From: CAZAOY01 sp964486925
GTDB lineage: Bacteria > Bacillota > Clostridia > Oscillospirales > Ruminococcaceae
Assembly (NCBI GenBank): GCA_964486925.1
Contig: CAZAOY010000001.1
Span: forward strand, 62,001 to 126,000
Reading direction: 5' to 3'
DNA length: 64,000 bases
Shown here piece after piece: positions 34,974 through 44,364 of the stretch (positions are counted from its first letter, which is position 1; each line of letters starts with the position of its first letter). The notes under the pieces are model-generated. The model worked only from the letters and a program-made list of their open reading frames with translations. It searched no databases and was not told the origin of the DNA. The translations under genes and the position numbers were made by a program.

Positions 34974-37598
34974 CTATCTAGGGTATTTAATTGCCGCTTG
35001 TGCTGCCGCTAGTCTAGCGATTGGAACTCTGTAAGGAGAACAAGACACATAAGATAATCCTGCTTTATGACAGAATTCAACAGAGCTAGGGTCACCACCG
35101 TGTTCACCACAGATACCAAGCTTGATGTCAGGGCGGGTTTGTTTACCAAGCTTAACAGCTAGCTCAACAAGTTGTCCAACACCTGTTTGGTCAAGTCTTG
35201 CAAATGGATCGTTTTCGTAGATCTTTTTATCATAGTAAGCGCCTAGGAAAGATCCAGCATCGTCACGGCTAAAGCCGAAGGTCATCTGGGTTAGATCGTT
35301 TGTACCAAAGCTAAAGAATTCAGCTTCAGTAGCAATCTTGTCAGCAGTAATTGCCGCACGAGGAATTTCGATCATTGTACCTACTTTGTAGGTTAGGTTA
35401 ACGTTAGCTTCCTTGATAATCATATCAGCAGTCTTAGTAACGATACCCTTAACGTAAGCTAACTCTTTAACTTCGCCTACTAGAGGGATCATTATCTCAG
35501 GAACGATGTTCCAATCAGGGTGTTTCTTAGCAGTGTTAATAGCCGCTTCGATTACCGCTCTTGTTTGCATTTCAGCGATTTCAGGGTATGATACCGCTAG
35601 ACGACAACCACGGTGACCCATCATAGGGTTAAACTCGTGTAGAGATGAGATTACATTCTCAAGCTCTGCAACCTCTAGGTTCATCTCTTTAGCAAGCTCG
35701 ATAATATCGTTTTTATCTGTAGGAAGGAATTCGTGTAGAGGTGGGTCTAGGTAACGGATAGTAACAGGGTTACCGCCCATAGCTTCGTATAATTCCTCAA
35801 AGTCACTTCTTTGCATTGGTAGTAGTTTTTCTAGAGCCGCACGACGTTGTTCTTCTGTTTTAGATACGATCATCTCACGCATAGCGTCGATTCTAGTACC
35901 TTCAAAGAACATATGCTCAGTACGACATAGGCCGATACCTTCTGCTCCAAATTCAGCCGCTTGTTTAGCGTCACGAGGGGTATCTGCGTTAGTTCTGATG
36001 TTAAGCACTCTAAACTCATCAGCCCACTTCATAAGGGTTTCAAAGTCGCCAGAGATTGAAGCTTCAACTGTAGGGATCGCTTCACCATAGATACTACCTG
36101 TAGTACCATCAAGAGAGATGTAATCTCCTGTTTTAAGAGTTTTACCGCCTAGAGTAAACTCGCCGTTACCCATCTTGATATCGCCACAACCGGATACACA
36201 GCAGGTACCCATACCACGAGCAACAACCGCCGCGTGAGAAGTCATACCACCACGTACTGTTAGGATACCTTGGGATACATGCATACCTTCGATATCTTCT
36301 GGAGAGGTTTCAAGTCTTACAAGGATAACCTTTTCGCCCTTGTTAGCTTCTTCAACTGCTTGTTCAGCTGTAAATACAACCTTACCACAAGCCGCACCAG
36401 GAGAAGCAGGAAGTGCACTACCGATAGGCTTAGCAGATTTTAGCGCCGCCGCATCGAATTGTGGGTGTAATAGAGCGTCAAGCTGTTTAGGATCAACCAT
36501 CTTAACCGCACCGGCTTTATCTATCATACCTTCGTTTACAAGGTCAACAGCGATCTTTAGAGCCGCAGCAGCTGTACGCTTACCATTTCTTGTTTGAAGC
36601 ATATATAGCTTTTTGTTTTCAATGGTAAATTCCATATCCTGCATATCACGGTAGTGATCTTCAAGACGTTTTACTATTGCAACAAATTCATCGTATATTG
36701 CAGGCATATCTGTAGCAAGCTGATCTATAGTGTTTGGTGTTCTAATACCCGCAACAACGTCTTCACCCTGTGCGTTTATTAGATACTCACCGTATAGCTT
36801 GTTTTCACCGGTAGAAGGGTTACGAGAGAACGCAACACCAGTTCCGCAGTCATTACCCATGTTACCGAATACCATCATCTGGATGTTTACAGCAGTACCC
36901 CAGCTTGAAGGGATATCATTCATACGACGGTAGTAGATAGCTCTAGGGTTGTCCCATGAACGGAAAACAGCCTTAACAGCCCCAAGAAGTTGTTCTTTAG
37001 GATCAGAAGGGAAGTCAGTACCCTTAGCTTTTTTATAGTGGCTCTTAAATAGGTCGCAAAGCTCTTTTAGGTCCTCAGCAGTAAGCTCTGTATCAAGCTT
37101 AACGCCCTTCTTTTCCTTCATTTCATCGATAATCTCTTCAAAGTAAGCTTTACCAACCTCCATTACAACGTCGGAGTACATCTGAATAAATCTACGATAA
37201 GAGTCATATGCAAAACGAGGGTTGCCGGTTAGCTTTGAGAAGCCTTCAACAACGGTGTCGTTTAAACCAAGGTTTAGAATTGTATCCATCATACCAGGCA
37301 TAGAAGCTCTTGAACCAGAGCGAACTGATACTAGTAGAGGGTTTGTAGGATCACCAAACTTCTTGCCAGAGATAGCTTCTAGCTGTGCAAGTTGTGAAAA
37401 AATTTCATTCTTAATATCATCGCCTATTACTTCGCCATCATCATAGTAACGAGTACAAGCTTCAGTAGTTACTGTAAAGCCTTGTGGAACAGGCATACCA
37501 AGACTAACCATCTCAGCCAAATTCGCACCTTTACCACCTAAAAGCTCTCTCATAGTACCATTACCTTCAGAGAACATATACACGTATTTAATGCTCAT
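34974..37598 (-). CDS. ppdK: Pyruvate, phosphate dikinase
   Basis: 874 residues, the normal PPDK length. Visible are the N-terminal ATP-grasp opening GGKGANLAEM, the swivelling phosphohistidine motif GGMTSHAAVVARGMG and the C-terminal PEP/pyruvate barrel with FSFGTNDLTQM and GICGEHGGDP. It interconverts ATP, phosphate and pyruvate with AMP, PPi and phosphoenolpyruvate in the cytoplasm, and often replaces pyruvate kinase in anaerobes. ATG at 37598 follows GGAGGTAATACTT; a longer frame adds 17 unlikely residues. It is transcribed divergently from the GlmU-like gene. Confidence 0.97.
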   Translation of the reverse strand: MSIKYVYMFSEGNGTMRELLGGKGANLAEMVSLGMPVPQGFTVTTEACTRYYDDGEVIGDDIKNEIFSQLAQLEAISGKKFGDPTNPLLVSVRSGSRASMPGMMDTILNLGLNDTVVEGFSKLTGNPRFAYDSYRRFIQMYSDVVMEVGKAYFEEIIDEMKEKKGVKLDTELTAEDLKELCDLFKSHYKKAKGTDFPSDPKEQLLGAVKAVFRSWDNPRAIYYRRMNDIPSSWGTAVNIQMMVFGNMGNDCGTGVAFSRNPSTGENKLYGEYLINAQGEDVVAGIRTPNTIDQLATDMPAIYDEFVAIVKRLEDHYRDMQDMEFTIENKKLYMLQTRNGKRTAAAALKIAVDLVNEGMIDKAGAVKMVDPKQLDALLHPQFDAAALKSAKPIGSALPASPGAACGKVVFTAEQAVEEANKGEKVILVRLETSPEDIEGMHVSQGILTVRGGMTSHAAVVARGMGTCCVSGCGDIKMGNGEFTLGGKTLKTGDYISLDGTTGSIYGEAIPTVEASISGDFETLMKWADEFRVLNIRTNADTPRDAKQAAEFGAEGIGLCRTEHMFFEGTRIDAMREMIVSKTEEQRRAALEKLLPMQRSDFEELYEAMGGNPVTIRYLDPPLHEFLPTDKNDIIELAKEMNLEVAELENVISSLHEFNPMMGHRGCRLAVSYPEIAEMQTRAVIEAAINTAKKHPDWNIVPEIMIPLVGEVKELAYVKGIVTKTADMIIKEANVNLTYKVGTMIEIPRAAITADKIATEAEFFSFGTNDLTQMTFGFSRDDAGSFLGAYYDKKIYENDPFARLDQTGVGQLVELAVKLGKQTRPDIKLGICGEHGGDPSSVEFCHKAGLSYVSCSPYRVPIARLAAAQAAIKYPR

Positions 37599-37758
37599 AA
37601 GTATTACCTCCAAAATTATTATTGATATGCAAAACGTAAACGAATGCATGTCGCCATATACTAGTATACCAGATATATGTAAAAATTTCTAGTGTTTTTT
37701 TAAAATAATTAAAAAATTGTAAAAATTCTTTTATTTTCACAAAGTTTTAAAAAAACCC

Positions 37759-37787
37759 TTGCAAAAGATAGTAAAAAATGCAATAAT
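37759..37787 (+). promoter_or_regulatory. Promoter of the glmU-like/prs unit
   Basis: TTGCAA, a 17-bp spacer, AATAAT. Confidence 0.6.
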
Positions 37788-37872
37788 ATATAGTAAGAGA
37801 AGTTTTAAACTATTACAAATATTAACATACAAAGTGTTGGCGCAGGGGTTTACCGGCGGGAATGGAGAGGGT

Positions 37873-39117
37873 ATGAGAGAGACGGTAGCGGTTATATATG
37901 CAAACGAGGTTAGCTGTAAAAAGGTGTACTTTAAATCCACTATAGAAAGCCAGATTTTAGTATGCAACGAGCTTGGGATAAGGAATATCCTGGTAGTTTC
38001 TAAGGATATTGGAGTGCTGTCACAGCTTAACGATGAAAAGGCGGTAACCTACTGTATAAATGGAGATAACGATATTCTGGATTTAATGGTAGCCGAGGAA
38101 TTTTTTATCCGCCATCAGTTTGTCGATTGTTTAATCTTTCCATCGGTTACACCTTTTATTACAAAATCTACAATAAATAAACTGTTATCTCTTAAGGATA
38201 TTAAGGCGGCAGACGGGGTATTTTTAATACCTGATCGAGAGAATCTCTATACTCCATATGATCAGCAGATCTGCTGTATTAATGTGGGGGAGATACTAAA
38301 CGCTTATGATACCATAAAAAAGGGTGATGTGTTTACCGTAAATAAGCTTCAGCGTCAGTGTCATATGAGCGGACGAAATATCCTTTACTATAAAACGCAA
38401 AATGACTGGGAGTTAACTACTGCTGAAAGCGATACCGACACCATCGAGCTTTGCCGGATATACAACCGAAACTGCATTAATCAGCTAATTAAGGGCGGGG
38501 TGTTGTTTATTAATACAGACGGTATTATTGTAGAGTCGACCGTAACGGTTGGTAAGGGGACTTTAATTCTGCCAGGCAGCATATTAAGAGGGGATACGGA
38601 AATAGGTGAAGGTTGTGTAATCGGGCCTAACGCTGTTATAGATAGCTGTAGTATTGGCAATAATTCGGTAATTAATGCAAGTCAGTGCTATTCCAGTACT
38701 ATTGAGGAGAAGGTTAAGATTGGCCCGTATTGCCATATACGTCCAAACTCACTGATAAAATCCGGGGTAAAGATTGGGGACTTTGTTGAGGTTAAAAACT
38801 CGGTTATCGGCGAAAAAACCTCTATATCCCACCTAACCTATGTAGGGGATAGTGATGTAGGCAAGGGCGTTAACTTCGGTTGCGGTGTGGTTACGGTAAA
38901 CTATGACGGCACAAATAAAAACAGATGTAGTATCGGTGACCATGCTTTTATTGGGTGTAATACCAATCTGGTAGCACCTGTAAGGATTGAGGATGGGGGG
39001 TATACTGCGGCGGGATCAACCATTACGCAGGATGTTCCAAAGGATACCCTGGCAATTGCAAGATCACGTCAGGTTAACAAGATAGGATACGCAATAGGCA
39101 GGGTTAAACGAAAATAA
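37873..39117 (+). CDS. GlmU-like protein with degenerate uridylyltransferase half
   Basis: 414 residues. The C-terminal half is a complete left-handed beta-helix acetyltransferase of the GlmU type, with NFGCGVVTVNYDGTNK and AAGSTITQDVP, which acetylates glucosamine-1-phosphate. The N-terminal half is short and begins VAVIYANEVSCKKVYFK where GlmU has L-x-A-G-x-G-T-R-M, so UTP binding is probably lost. The following prs gene is the usual GlmU neighbour. ATG at 37873 has a GGAGAGGGT site. It may only acetylate, with uridylylation done by another enzyme. Confidence 0.8.
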   Translation: MRETVAVIYANEVSCKKVYFKSTIESQILVCNELGIRNILVVSKDIGVLSQLNDEKAVTYCINGDNDILDLMVAEEFFIRHQFVDCLIFPSVTPFITKSTINKLLSLKDIKAADGVFLIPDRENLYTPYDQQICCINVGEILNAYDTIKKGDVFTVNKLQRQCHMSGRNILYYKTQNDWELTTAESDTDTIELCRIYNRNCINQLIKGGVLFINTDGIIVESTVTVGKGTLILPGSILRGDTEIGEGCVIGPNAVIDSCSIGNNSVINASQCYSSTIEEKVKIGPYCHIRPNSLIKSGVKIGDFVEVKNSVIGEKTSISHLTYVGDSDVGKGVNFGCGVVTVNYDGTNKNRCSIGDHAFIGCNTNLVAPVRIEDGGYTAAGSTITQDVPKDTLAIARSRQVNKIGYAIGRVKRK

Positions 39118-39141
39118 CAAGGATTTTGGGGGTGACTGTTT

Positions 39142-40101
39142 ATGAATATTCATGGTAAGGATATTAAGATTTTTGCGGCAAACTCCAATAAAAGTGTAGC
39201 GAATAGTATAGCGGTAGAGCTGGGACTCGGTGTTGGGAAGGCAAGTGTATCCACCTTTAGTGACGGAGAGATAATGGTTTCCATAGATGAGAGTGTGCGT
39301 GGGTCGGATGTGTTTGTAGTACAGTCGACCTCTAGCCCTGTAAACAACAATATTATGGAACTGCTTATAATGTGCGATGCGTTTAAGCGGGCTTCGGCGG
39401 CAAGGATTACCGCCGTTATCCCTTATTTTGGGTATGCACGACAGGATCGTAAGTCACGTGCACGTGACCCGATATCCGCAAAACTGGTTGCGGATATTAT
39501 AACCACCGCAGGAGCAGACAGAATACTTACCATGGATCTGCACGCACCACAGATTCAAGGTTTTTTTAACATACCCGTAGACCATCTTTTGGGTGTGCCG
39601 ATACTAGCGCCGTACTTTGTAGAGAAGTTTAGAGATAAATCCGATCAGGTAATTGTAGTTTCCCCCGATCTAGGCTCGGTAACTAGGGCTAGATCCTTTG
39701 CCTCAAAGCTTAATGCGCCGCTTGCTATAGTGGATAAACGCAGGCAGAAGGCCAATGTATCTGAGGTTATGAGCATTATCGGGGAGGTTAGCAATAAAAC
39801 CGTTATACTAGTAGATGATATGATTGATACCGCAGGTACTCTGTGTAATGCGGCGACAGCGATAATCGAGCGTGGTGGAGCAAAAGAGGTGTATGCCTGT
39901 GCTACCCATGGGGTATTATCAGGAGAGGCTGTTAGGCGGATTAATGAGAGCGTAATAAAGGAGCTTATCCTACTGGATACCATAGAGGAAACCGACGATA
40001 AAAGGTCTGATAGGATAGTACGTTTACCGGTTGCAAATGTATTTGCGCAGGCAATAAAGCGGATATATGAGGAACAGCCTGTTTCCCCGTTGTTTGGATA
40101 G
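39142..40101 (+). CDS. prs: Ribose-phosphate pyrophosphokinase
   Basis: 319 residues, standard for class I PRPP synthetase. Motifs: VQSTSSPVNNNIMELLIM, the YFGYARQDRK flexible loop, TMDLHAPQIQGFF and the PRPP-binding VLVDDMIDTAGT (here ILVDDMIDTAGT). It makes PRPP from ribose-5-phosphate and ATP for nucleotide, His, Trp and NAD synthesis. Order after a GlmU gene is conserved in Firmicutes. ATG has a GGGGGTG site, 24 nt after the previous stop. Confidence 0.97.
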   Translation: MNIHGKDIKIFAANSNKSVANSIAVELGLGVGKASVSTFSDGEIMVSIDESVRGSDVFVVQSTSSPVNNNIMELLIMCDAFKRASAARITAVIPYFGYARQDRKSRARDPISAKLVADIITTAGADRILTMDLHAPQIQGFFNIPVDHLLGVPILAPYFVEKFRDKSDQVIVVSPDLGSVTRARSFASKLNAPLAIVDKRRQKANVSEVMSIIGEVSNKTVILVDDMIDTAGTLCNAATAIIERGGAKEVYACATHGVLSGEAVRRINESVIKELILLDTIEETDDKRSDRIVRLPVANVFAQAIKRIYEEQPVSPLFG

Positions 40102-40124
40102 TAGCGGGGGTGAAAGGATAGAGA

Positions 40125-41072
40125 ATGGGAGAGATATTATACCTAGTAATACCCTGCTACAACGAGCAGGAGGTTATTTATGAAACCGCAAAACGCCTAC
40201 GGGACAAGCTGTTGTCGATGGTAGTTTTGGGTAAGATTAGCGCTGACAGCAGGATACTGTTTGTTAACGATGGTTCAAAGGATACCACCTGGACGATAAT
40301 CAGGGGGTTACATAAAAAGGATGGGATCTACTGTGGGGTTAACCTTACCCGCAACAGGGGTCATCAAAATGCATTGTTAGCGGGGCTTATGGTGGCAAAG
40401 GATCATGCTGACATTGTAGTGTCGCTTGATGCCGATCTACAGGATGACATTAATGTTATCGAGGATATGGTGGACTGTTACCATAAGGGGAATGACATTG
40501 TATACGGTGTGCGCAGTAGCCGTGAATCGGATACAGTGTTTAAGCGGTTTACCGCCCAGAGCTTTTATAAGGTAATGACCCTTTTAGGGGTGGATACCGT
40601 TTACAACCATGCGGACTACCGTTTGATGAGCAAGCGTGCTCTTGAGGATCTTTCGGAGTTTCCCGAGGTAAACCTGTTCTTACGTGGGGTTGTCCCGCTT
40701 ATCGGGTATGAGCACTGTAATGTGGAGTATGAGCGGAGCAAGCGTTTTGCGGGAGAATCAAAGTACCCGCTTAAGAAGATGATAGCGTTAGCGTTTGATG
40801 GAATTACCTCCTTTAGCATTAAGCCGGTGAGGATTATCAGTGCTTTAGGGTTTATAATATTTGCAGTTAGCGTCGTTTACTTTATCTATGCGTTGGTTGT
40901 AACCTTTCTAGGCAGGACTGTTGAAGGTTGGGCTTCCATAGTTGCCTCTATCTGGATGATAGGCGGGATACAGCTTTTATCCATAGGGGTAATAGGGGAA
41001 TACATAGGAAAGATATACTACGAAACTAAAAAGCGCCCGCGATACCTAATCGAGAGCGTGCTAATAGACTAG
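40125..41072 (+). CDS. GtrB/DPM1-like glycosyltransferase
   Basis: 315 residues: a family 2 glycosyltransferase domain with VIPCYNEQEVI, FVNDGSKDTTW and SLDADLQDD (the metal-binding aspartates), then two C-terminal membrane helices (about 235-300). This is the layout of polyprenyl-phosphate sugar transferases such as GtrB, which build undecaprenyl-phosphate-glucose for surface polysaccharide. The sugar donor is not determined. It follows prs by 23 nt in the same unit. Confidence 0.85.
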   Translation: MGEILYLVIPCYNEQEVIYETAKRLRDKLLSMVVLGKISADSRILFVNDGSKDTTWTIIRGLHKKDGIYCGVNLTRNRGHQNALLAGLMVAKDHADIVVSLDADLQDDINVIEDMVDCYHKGNDIVYGVRSSRESDTVFKRFTAQSFYKVMTLLGVDTVYNHADYRLMSKRALEDLSEFPEVNLFLRGVVPLIGYEHCNVEYERSKRFAGESKYPLKKMIALAFDGITSFSIKPVRIISALGFIIFAVSVVYFIYALVVTFLGRTVEGWASIVASIWMIGGIQLLSIGVIGEYIGKIYYETKKRPRYLIESVLID

Positions 41073-41080
41073 CTAGAATA

Positions 41081-41117
41081 AGGTCGTACAAAACATAGTT
41101 TATGTCTTGTACGACCT
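41081..41117. terminator. Terminator between the glycosyltransferase and GNAT genes
   Basis: AGGTCGTACAA/TTGTACGACCT, an 11-bp perfect stem with an inner hairpin, between convergent genes. Confidence 0.8.
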
Positions 41118-41140
41118 CTTAAAGCTTCATTAGGTTTTTA

Positions 41141-41614
41141 TTAGCAATCGGCTAGGTGTTTTAGTGATTCACCCGAAACTCTATAGGTAGTCCATTCGTC
41201 CATTGCCTTAGCACCCAGTGATAGGTAGAAATCTATACTAGGCTTGTTCCAATCCAGACAGCTCCATTCAAGTCTGCCGCAACCCCGTTCTACAGCGATT
41301 GAAGCAAGCTTTTTAAGCAGTGCTTTACCGTAACCCCGTCCCCTAAAACTAGGCTTTACAAATAGATCCTCAAGGTAGATGCCGCCCTTACCTAAAAAGG
41401 TAGAGAAGTTGTGGAAGAATAGGATAAACCCAACCTCCTCGCCGTCAGCAACCGCGAAGATAACCTCGGCTATATGCTTTTTAAAGAGCCACTCATCTAG
41501 TAACTCCTCTGTAGCCACCACTTCATCGGACATCTTTTCATAATCCGCTAATTCTTTAATAAAATGTAGAATTAGCGAGATGTCTGATTTTTCTGCAGAT
41601 CGAAATGTTATCAT
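41141..41614 (-). CDS. GNAT family N-acetyltransferase (diamine acetyltransferase-like)
   Basis: 157 residues. The acetyl-CoA loop is FRGRGYGKALL, followed by RLEWSCLDWNKPSIDFYLSLGA, the pattern of spermidine/diamine acetyltransferase-like proteins. Polyamine specificity is inferred only from that resemblance. ATG has an AAAGGAATAA site. It stands alone and is convergent with the glycosyltransferase gene. Confidence 0.8.
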   Translation of the reverse strand: MITFRSAEKSDISLILHFIKELADYEKMSDEVVATEELLDEWLFKKHIAEVIFAVADGEEVGFILFFHNFSTFLGKGGIYLEDLFVKPSFRGRGYGKALLKKLASIAVERGCGRLEWSCLDWNKPSIDFYLSLGAKAMDEWTTYRVSGESLKHLADC

Positions 41615-41814
41615 ATTAAATTATTCCTTTCGTTATGTACTAGTTTCTATTTTACTATTATACCATATCTCTAAAGATAAATCAATTGTTTACATATAGA
41701 TTAATATAGCTTGTGTCTAAAAGTATTACGATACAAACATAAACGCATGGTTGGCGGTATAAATGTATAATAACATTAAGGATTTTTATAAATATTTTAT
41801 AAGGAGAAGATACA

Positions 41815-42864
41815 ATGACAGAGAGAGAAAACTATCTACAAACAGTGAAATTTGGAAACCCACAGTGGATTCCTATTAACATAGTTACAAGCCTAGCTTC
41901 ACGGATACAGTATAAAGCTGAAATTGAAAAGGTTATGGCGAGGTATCCGGAGTTTTTTGGGGAGATAGCGGTAGGTGATACCGACTACTCAGTATACGGT
42001 GATGGTAGCTGCAATATAGTTGAAAAGGATAGCTGGGGGTATGACTGGCATTATACAATGCATGGTATCGAAGGGTGTGTCGTTAACCACCCGTTGACGG
42101 ATTGGGATAACTTTAAAAGCTACAAGGCACCTGACCCTAGCCTTGTTATGGACAGAGGCGGCAGGATGGACTGGGAGGGTGAGATACGAAAGATACAAGA
42201 GTGTAGGGAGAAGGGGATCTTAACCCAAGCGGGTCTTGTGCATGGATTTTTGTTTCTTAGGCTACAGTATCTTCGAGGATTTGAGAATGTAATGTGCGAT
42301 ATGGCAGAGCAGGAGCCTTTGTTGGATGAGCTAATAAATATGATTGATGAACATAACCTAGAGATAACAAAGCGCTACTGCCAAGCGGGTGTTGATGTGT
42401 TTTGTGTTCCAGAGGATCTTGGAGCAGAAAACTCTATGGTGATAAGTAAGGAGATGTTTAGACGATACATTAAACCGTCATACAGGAAGATTACCGATAT
42501 CTGTAAACAGAACAATACATTGGTTGCTATACATAGCGACGGATACATATTGGATATAATTGATGACCTAATTGACGTTGGGATGGATATAATAAATCCG
42601 CAGGATCTATGCAACGGTATAGAAAACCTTGAACGGGAGCTAAAAGGCAAGGCGTGTATCCGACTTGATATTGATAGGGTAAAGATTACGCCTTATGGAA
42701 CACGTAATGAGATATTTGAGTTAATTGAACAAGAGGTAAAGGTTTTAGGCTCTAAAAATGGAGGACTGGAATTTATCTATGGTGTCTACCCACCTGTTAC
42801 TCCTGATCGATTAAGCTATCTATGTGAGGCTCTTAAGAGGTATCAAAGGTATTTCTGGGAATAG
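41815..42864 (+). CDS. Uroporphyrinogen decarboxylase-family protein
   Basis: 349 residues with the URO-D barrel: DVFCVPEDLGAENSMVISKEMFRRYIKP, HSDGYILDIIDDLIDVGMDIINP. It belongs to the broad URO-D/methyltransferase superfamily found in non-haem contexts, not to true HemE. Many such genes sit in carbohydrate clusters, as here, with no confirmed reaction. ATAAGGAGAAG is a strong RBS. It is a single gene ending in its own terminator. Confidence 0.75.
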   Translation: MTERENYLQTVKFGNPQWIPINIVTSLASRIQYKAEIEKVMARYPEFFGEIAVGDTDYSVYGDGSCNIVEKDSWGYDWHYTMHGIEGCVVNHPLTDWDNFKSYKAPDPSLVMDRGGRMDWEGEIRKIQECREKGILTQAGLVHGFLFLRLQYLRGFENVMCDMAEQEPLLDELINMIDEHNLEITKRYCQAGVDVFCVPEDLGAENSMVISKEMFRRYIKPSYRKITDICKQNNTLVAIHSDGYILDIIDDLIDVGMDIINPQDLCNGIENLERELKGKACIRLDIDRVKITPYGTRNEIFELIEQEVKVLGSKNGGLEFIYGVYPPVTPDRLSYLCEALKRYQRYFWE

Positions 42865-42876
42865 GTATGTTATATA

Positions 42877-42919
42877 ATAAGGGTGTGTGGGGCTTTGGCT
42901 TTGACACACCTTTATTTAT
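42877..42919 (+). terminator. Terminator after the URO-D-like gene
   Basis: ATAAGGGTGTGT pairs with ACACACCTTTAT (one G-T), with a T-rich tail. Confidence 0.75.
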
Positions 42920-42961
42920 GCTTTAATCTGTGTAAAACATAGTAAAAGCAGCGTAAATTGT

Positions 42962-43304
42962 GACGTTTCAATTAATAGCTACGGTAACTAAGCTAGGGTA
43001 CAATTAAAAAGCCAAAAAAAATAAATTTTTTTGATAAAAATTGTTGCAAAAGTTAAATTTATATGATATAATACAAATATTACAGTGTGTGAGTGATAAA
43101 ACTGTGTGTATTATTTGGGTTTAGACTATATTTTTTTAAGCTCAAATTGAAACGTTTATTATTATTGGTTAGCGCCATTACGCTATCCGATACAATAATA
43201 TGCACAGATTTATGATTTTGGAGGTGATATTGCAGTAAATTTATGCATATTAATGTAAAAACAGCAAGAAAACCCATTGTGCTAGATTAAAATATAAACG
43301 TTTA
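42962..43304. promoter_or_regulatory. LacI-type operator candidates
   Basis: TTGAAACGTTT at 43146-43156, AAACGTTT inside TAAACGTTTA at 43295-43304, and the reverse TTGAAACGTC at 42962-42971. These match the palindromic core used by LacI-family repressors and CcpA. They flank the sugar operon promoter and are probably bound by the nearby LacI protein or a catabolite regulator. Confidence 0.5.
43044..43072 (+). promoter_or_regulatory. Promoter of the sugar ABC operon
   Basis: TTGCAA, a 17-bp spacer, TATAAT. It leaves a leader of about 355 nt before the first permease gene. Confidence 0.75.
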
Positions 43305-43318
43305 AATATAGCACAATG
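43275..43318. repeat. Inverted repeat around an operator in the sugar operon leader
   Basis: CATTGTGCTA (43275-43284) is repeated in reverse as TAGCACAATG (43309-43318), enclosing TAAACGTTTA. Confidence 0.7.
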
Positions 43319-43433
43319 CGCTGATAGCGGGCATTTTAGCGTAAATACTGTCTTTTTAAGCTAGGTTGAACTGCTATGGTTTAAGATTTTATTAGTAAAA
43401 CTATGTAAATTGAGCAAAGAGGTGAGGTAAATA

Positions 43434-44351
43434 ATGAAAAAACGCACATTTTTCTATCGTTTTCGCCAGCAGCTTGCACTCCAATCAATGGTATGGCCGG
43501 GAATTATCTTTATGATAATCTTCTGTTATCTGCCAATCTATGGGTTAACCGTAGCGTTTCAAAGATATACAGTGGTAGATACTGTAGGTACAGCTCCGTG
43601 GGTTGGATTTGAAAACTTTATCATTGCATTTACCGATAAGTTTTTCTGGCAGTCGGTTGGCAATACCCTTGCAATTAGTTTTTTAAAGTTATTAATAGGA
43701 TTTCCGCTTCCGATTATCGTTGCGGTGTTAATATCCGAGATGCGGGCGGGCAGGTATAAAAAGATCGTCCAGACAGTTTCCTATCTGCCACATTTCCTAT
43801 CATGGATAGTACTGGGTGGTATGTTAATAAACTGGTTATCTACATCCGGTATCGTTTCGCAGGTAATGTTAGCGTTAGGACTGATTAAAGAACCAACTAA
43901 CTTTTTGGTGTCGCAAGAGCTGTACTGGTGGATTGCGGTTATCTCGGAATCCTGGAAGGAAACAGGATGGAACACCATTATCTATCTCGCGGTAATTGCG
44001 GGGATAGACCCATCATACTATGAAGCGGCAAAGATTGATGGTGCAAGCAAAATTAGGCAGATATTTAGCATAACACTGCCACTTATGAAGCAGATAGTTA
44101 TCCTAAATTTAATCCTTACAATAGGTGGGCTGTTAAACTCTAACCTTGATCAGACAATGGTGCTAATGAACCCTATTAACCGCCCAAAGGCACAGGTTAT
44201 AAATTCATACGTGTTTAATATCGGTCTAGCACAAGGGGACTTCTCCTACGCTACTGCGGTAGGGCTTGGAATTTCCTTGGTATCACTTGCCTTAGTGCTT
44301 ACTACTAATGCTATCACCCGAAAACTAAACGACAATCAATCTGTATTCTAA
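43434..44351 (+). CDS. Carbohydrate ABC transporter permease (LplB-like)
   Basis: 305 residues with six membrane helices; the N-terminus MVWPGIIFMIIFCYLPIYGL is typical of LplB/YtcP-type permeases. The EAA loop is near YYEAAKIDGASKIRQIFSITLPLM. It forms the channel with the next permease for an oligosaccharide. RBS is GAGGTGAGG. Confidence 0.87.
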   Translation: MKKRTFFYRFRQQLALQSMVWPGIIFMIIFCYLPIYGLTVAFQRYTVVDTVGTAPWVGFENFIIAFTDKFFWQSVGNTLAISFLKLLIGFPLPIIVAVLISEMRAGRYKKIVQTVSYLPHFLSWIVLGGMLINWLSTSGIVSQVMLALGLIKEPTNFLVSQELYWWIAVISESWKETGWNTIIYLAVIAGIDPSYYEAAKIDGASKIRQIFSITLPLMKQIVILNLILTIGGLLNSNLDQTMVLMNPINRPKAQVINSYVFNIGLAQGDFSYATAVGLGISLVSLALVLTTNAITRKLNDNQSVF

Positions 44352-44364
44352 GGAGGATAGTACT

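Noticed and set aside
36340..36933. Short plus-strand frames inside ppdK
   Set aside because: They are antisense to a well-conserved gene.
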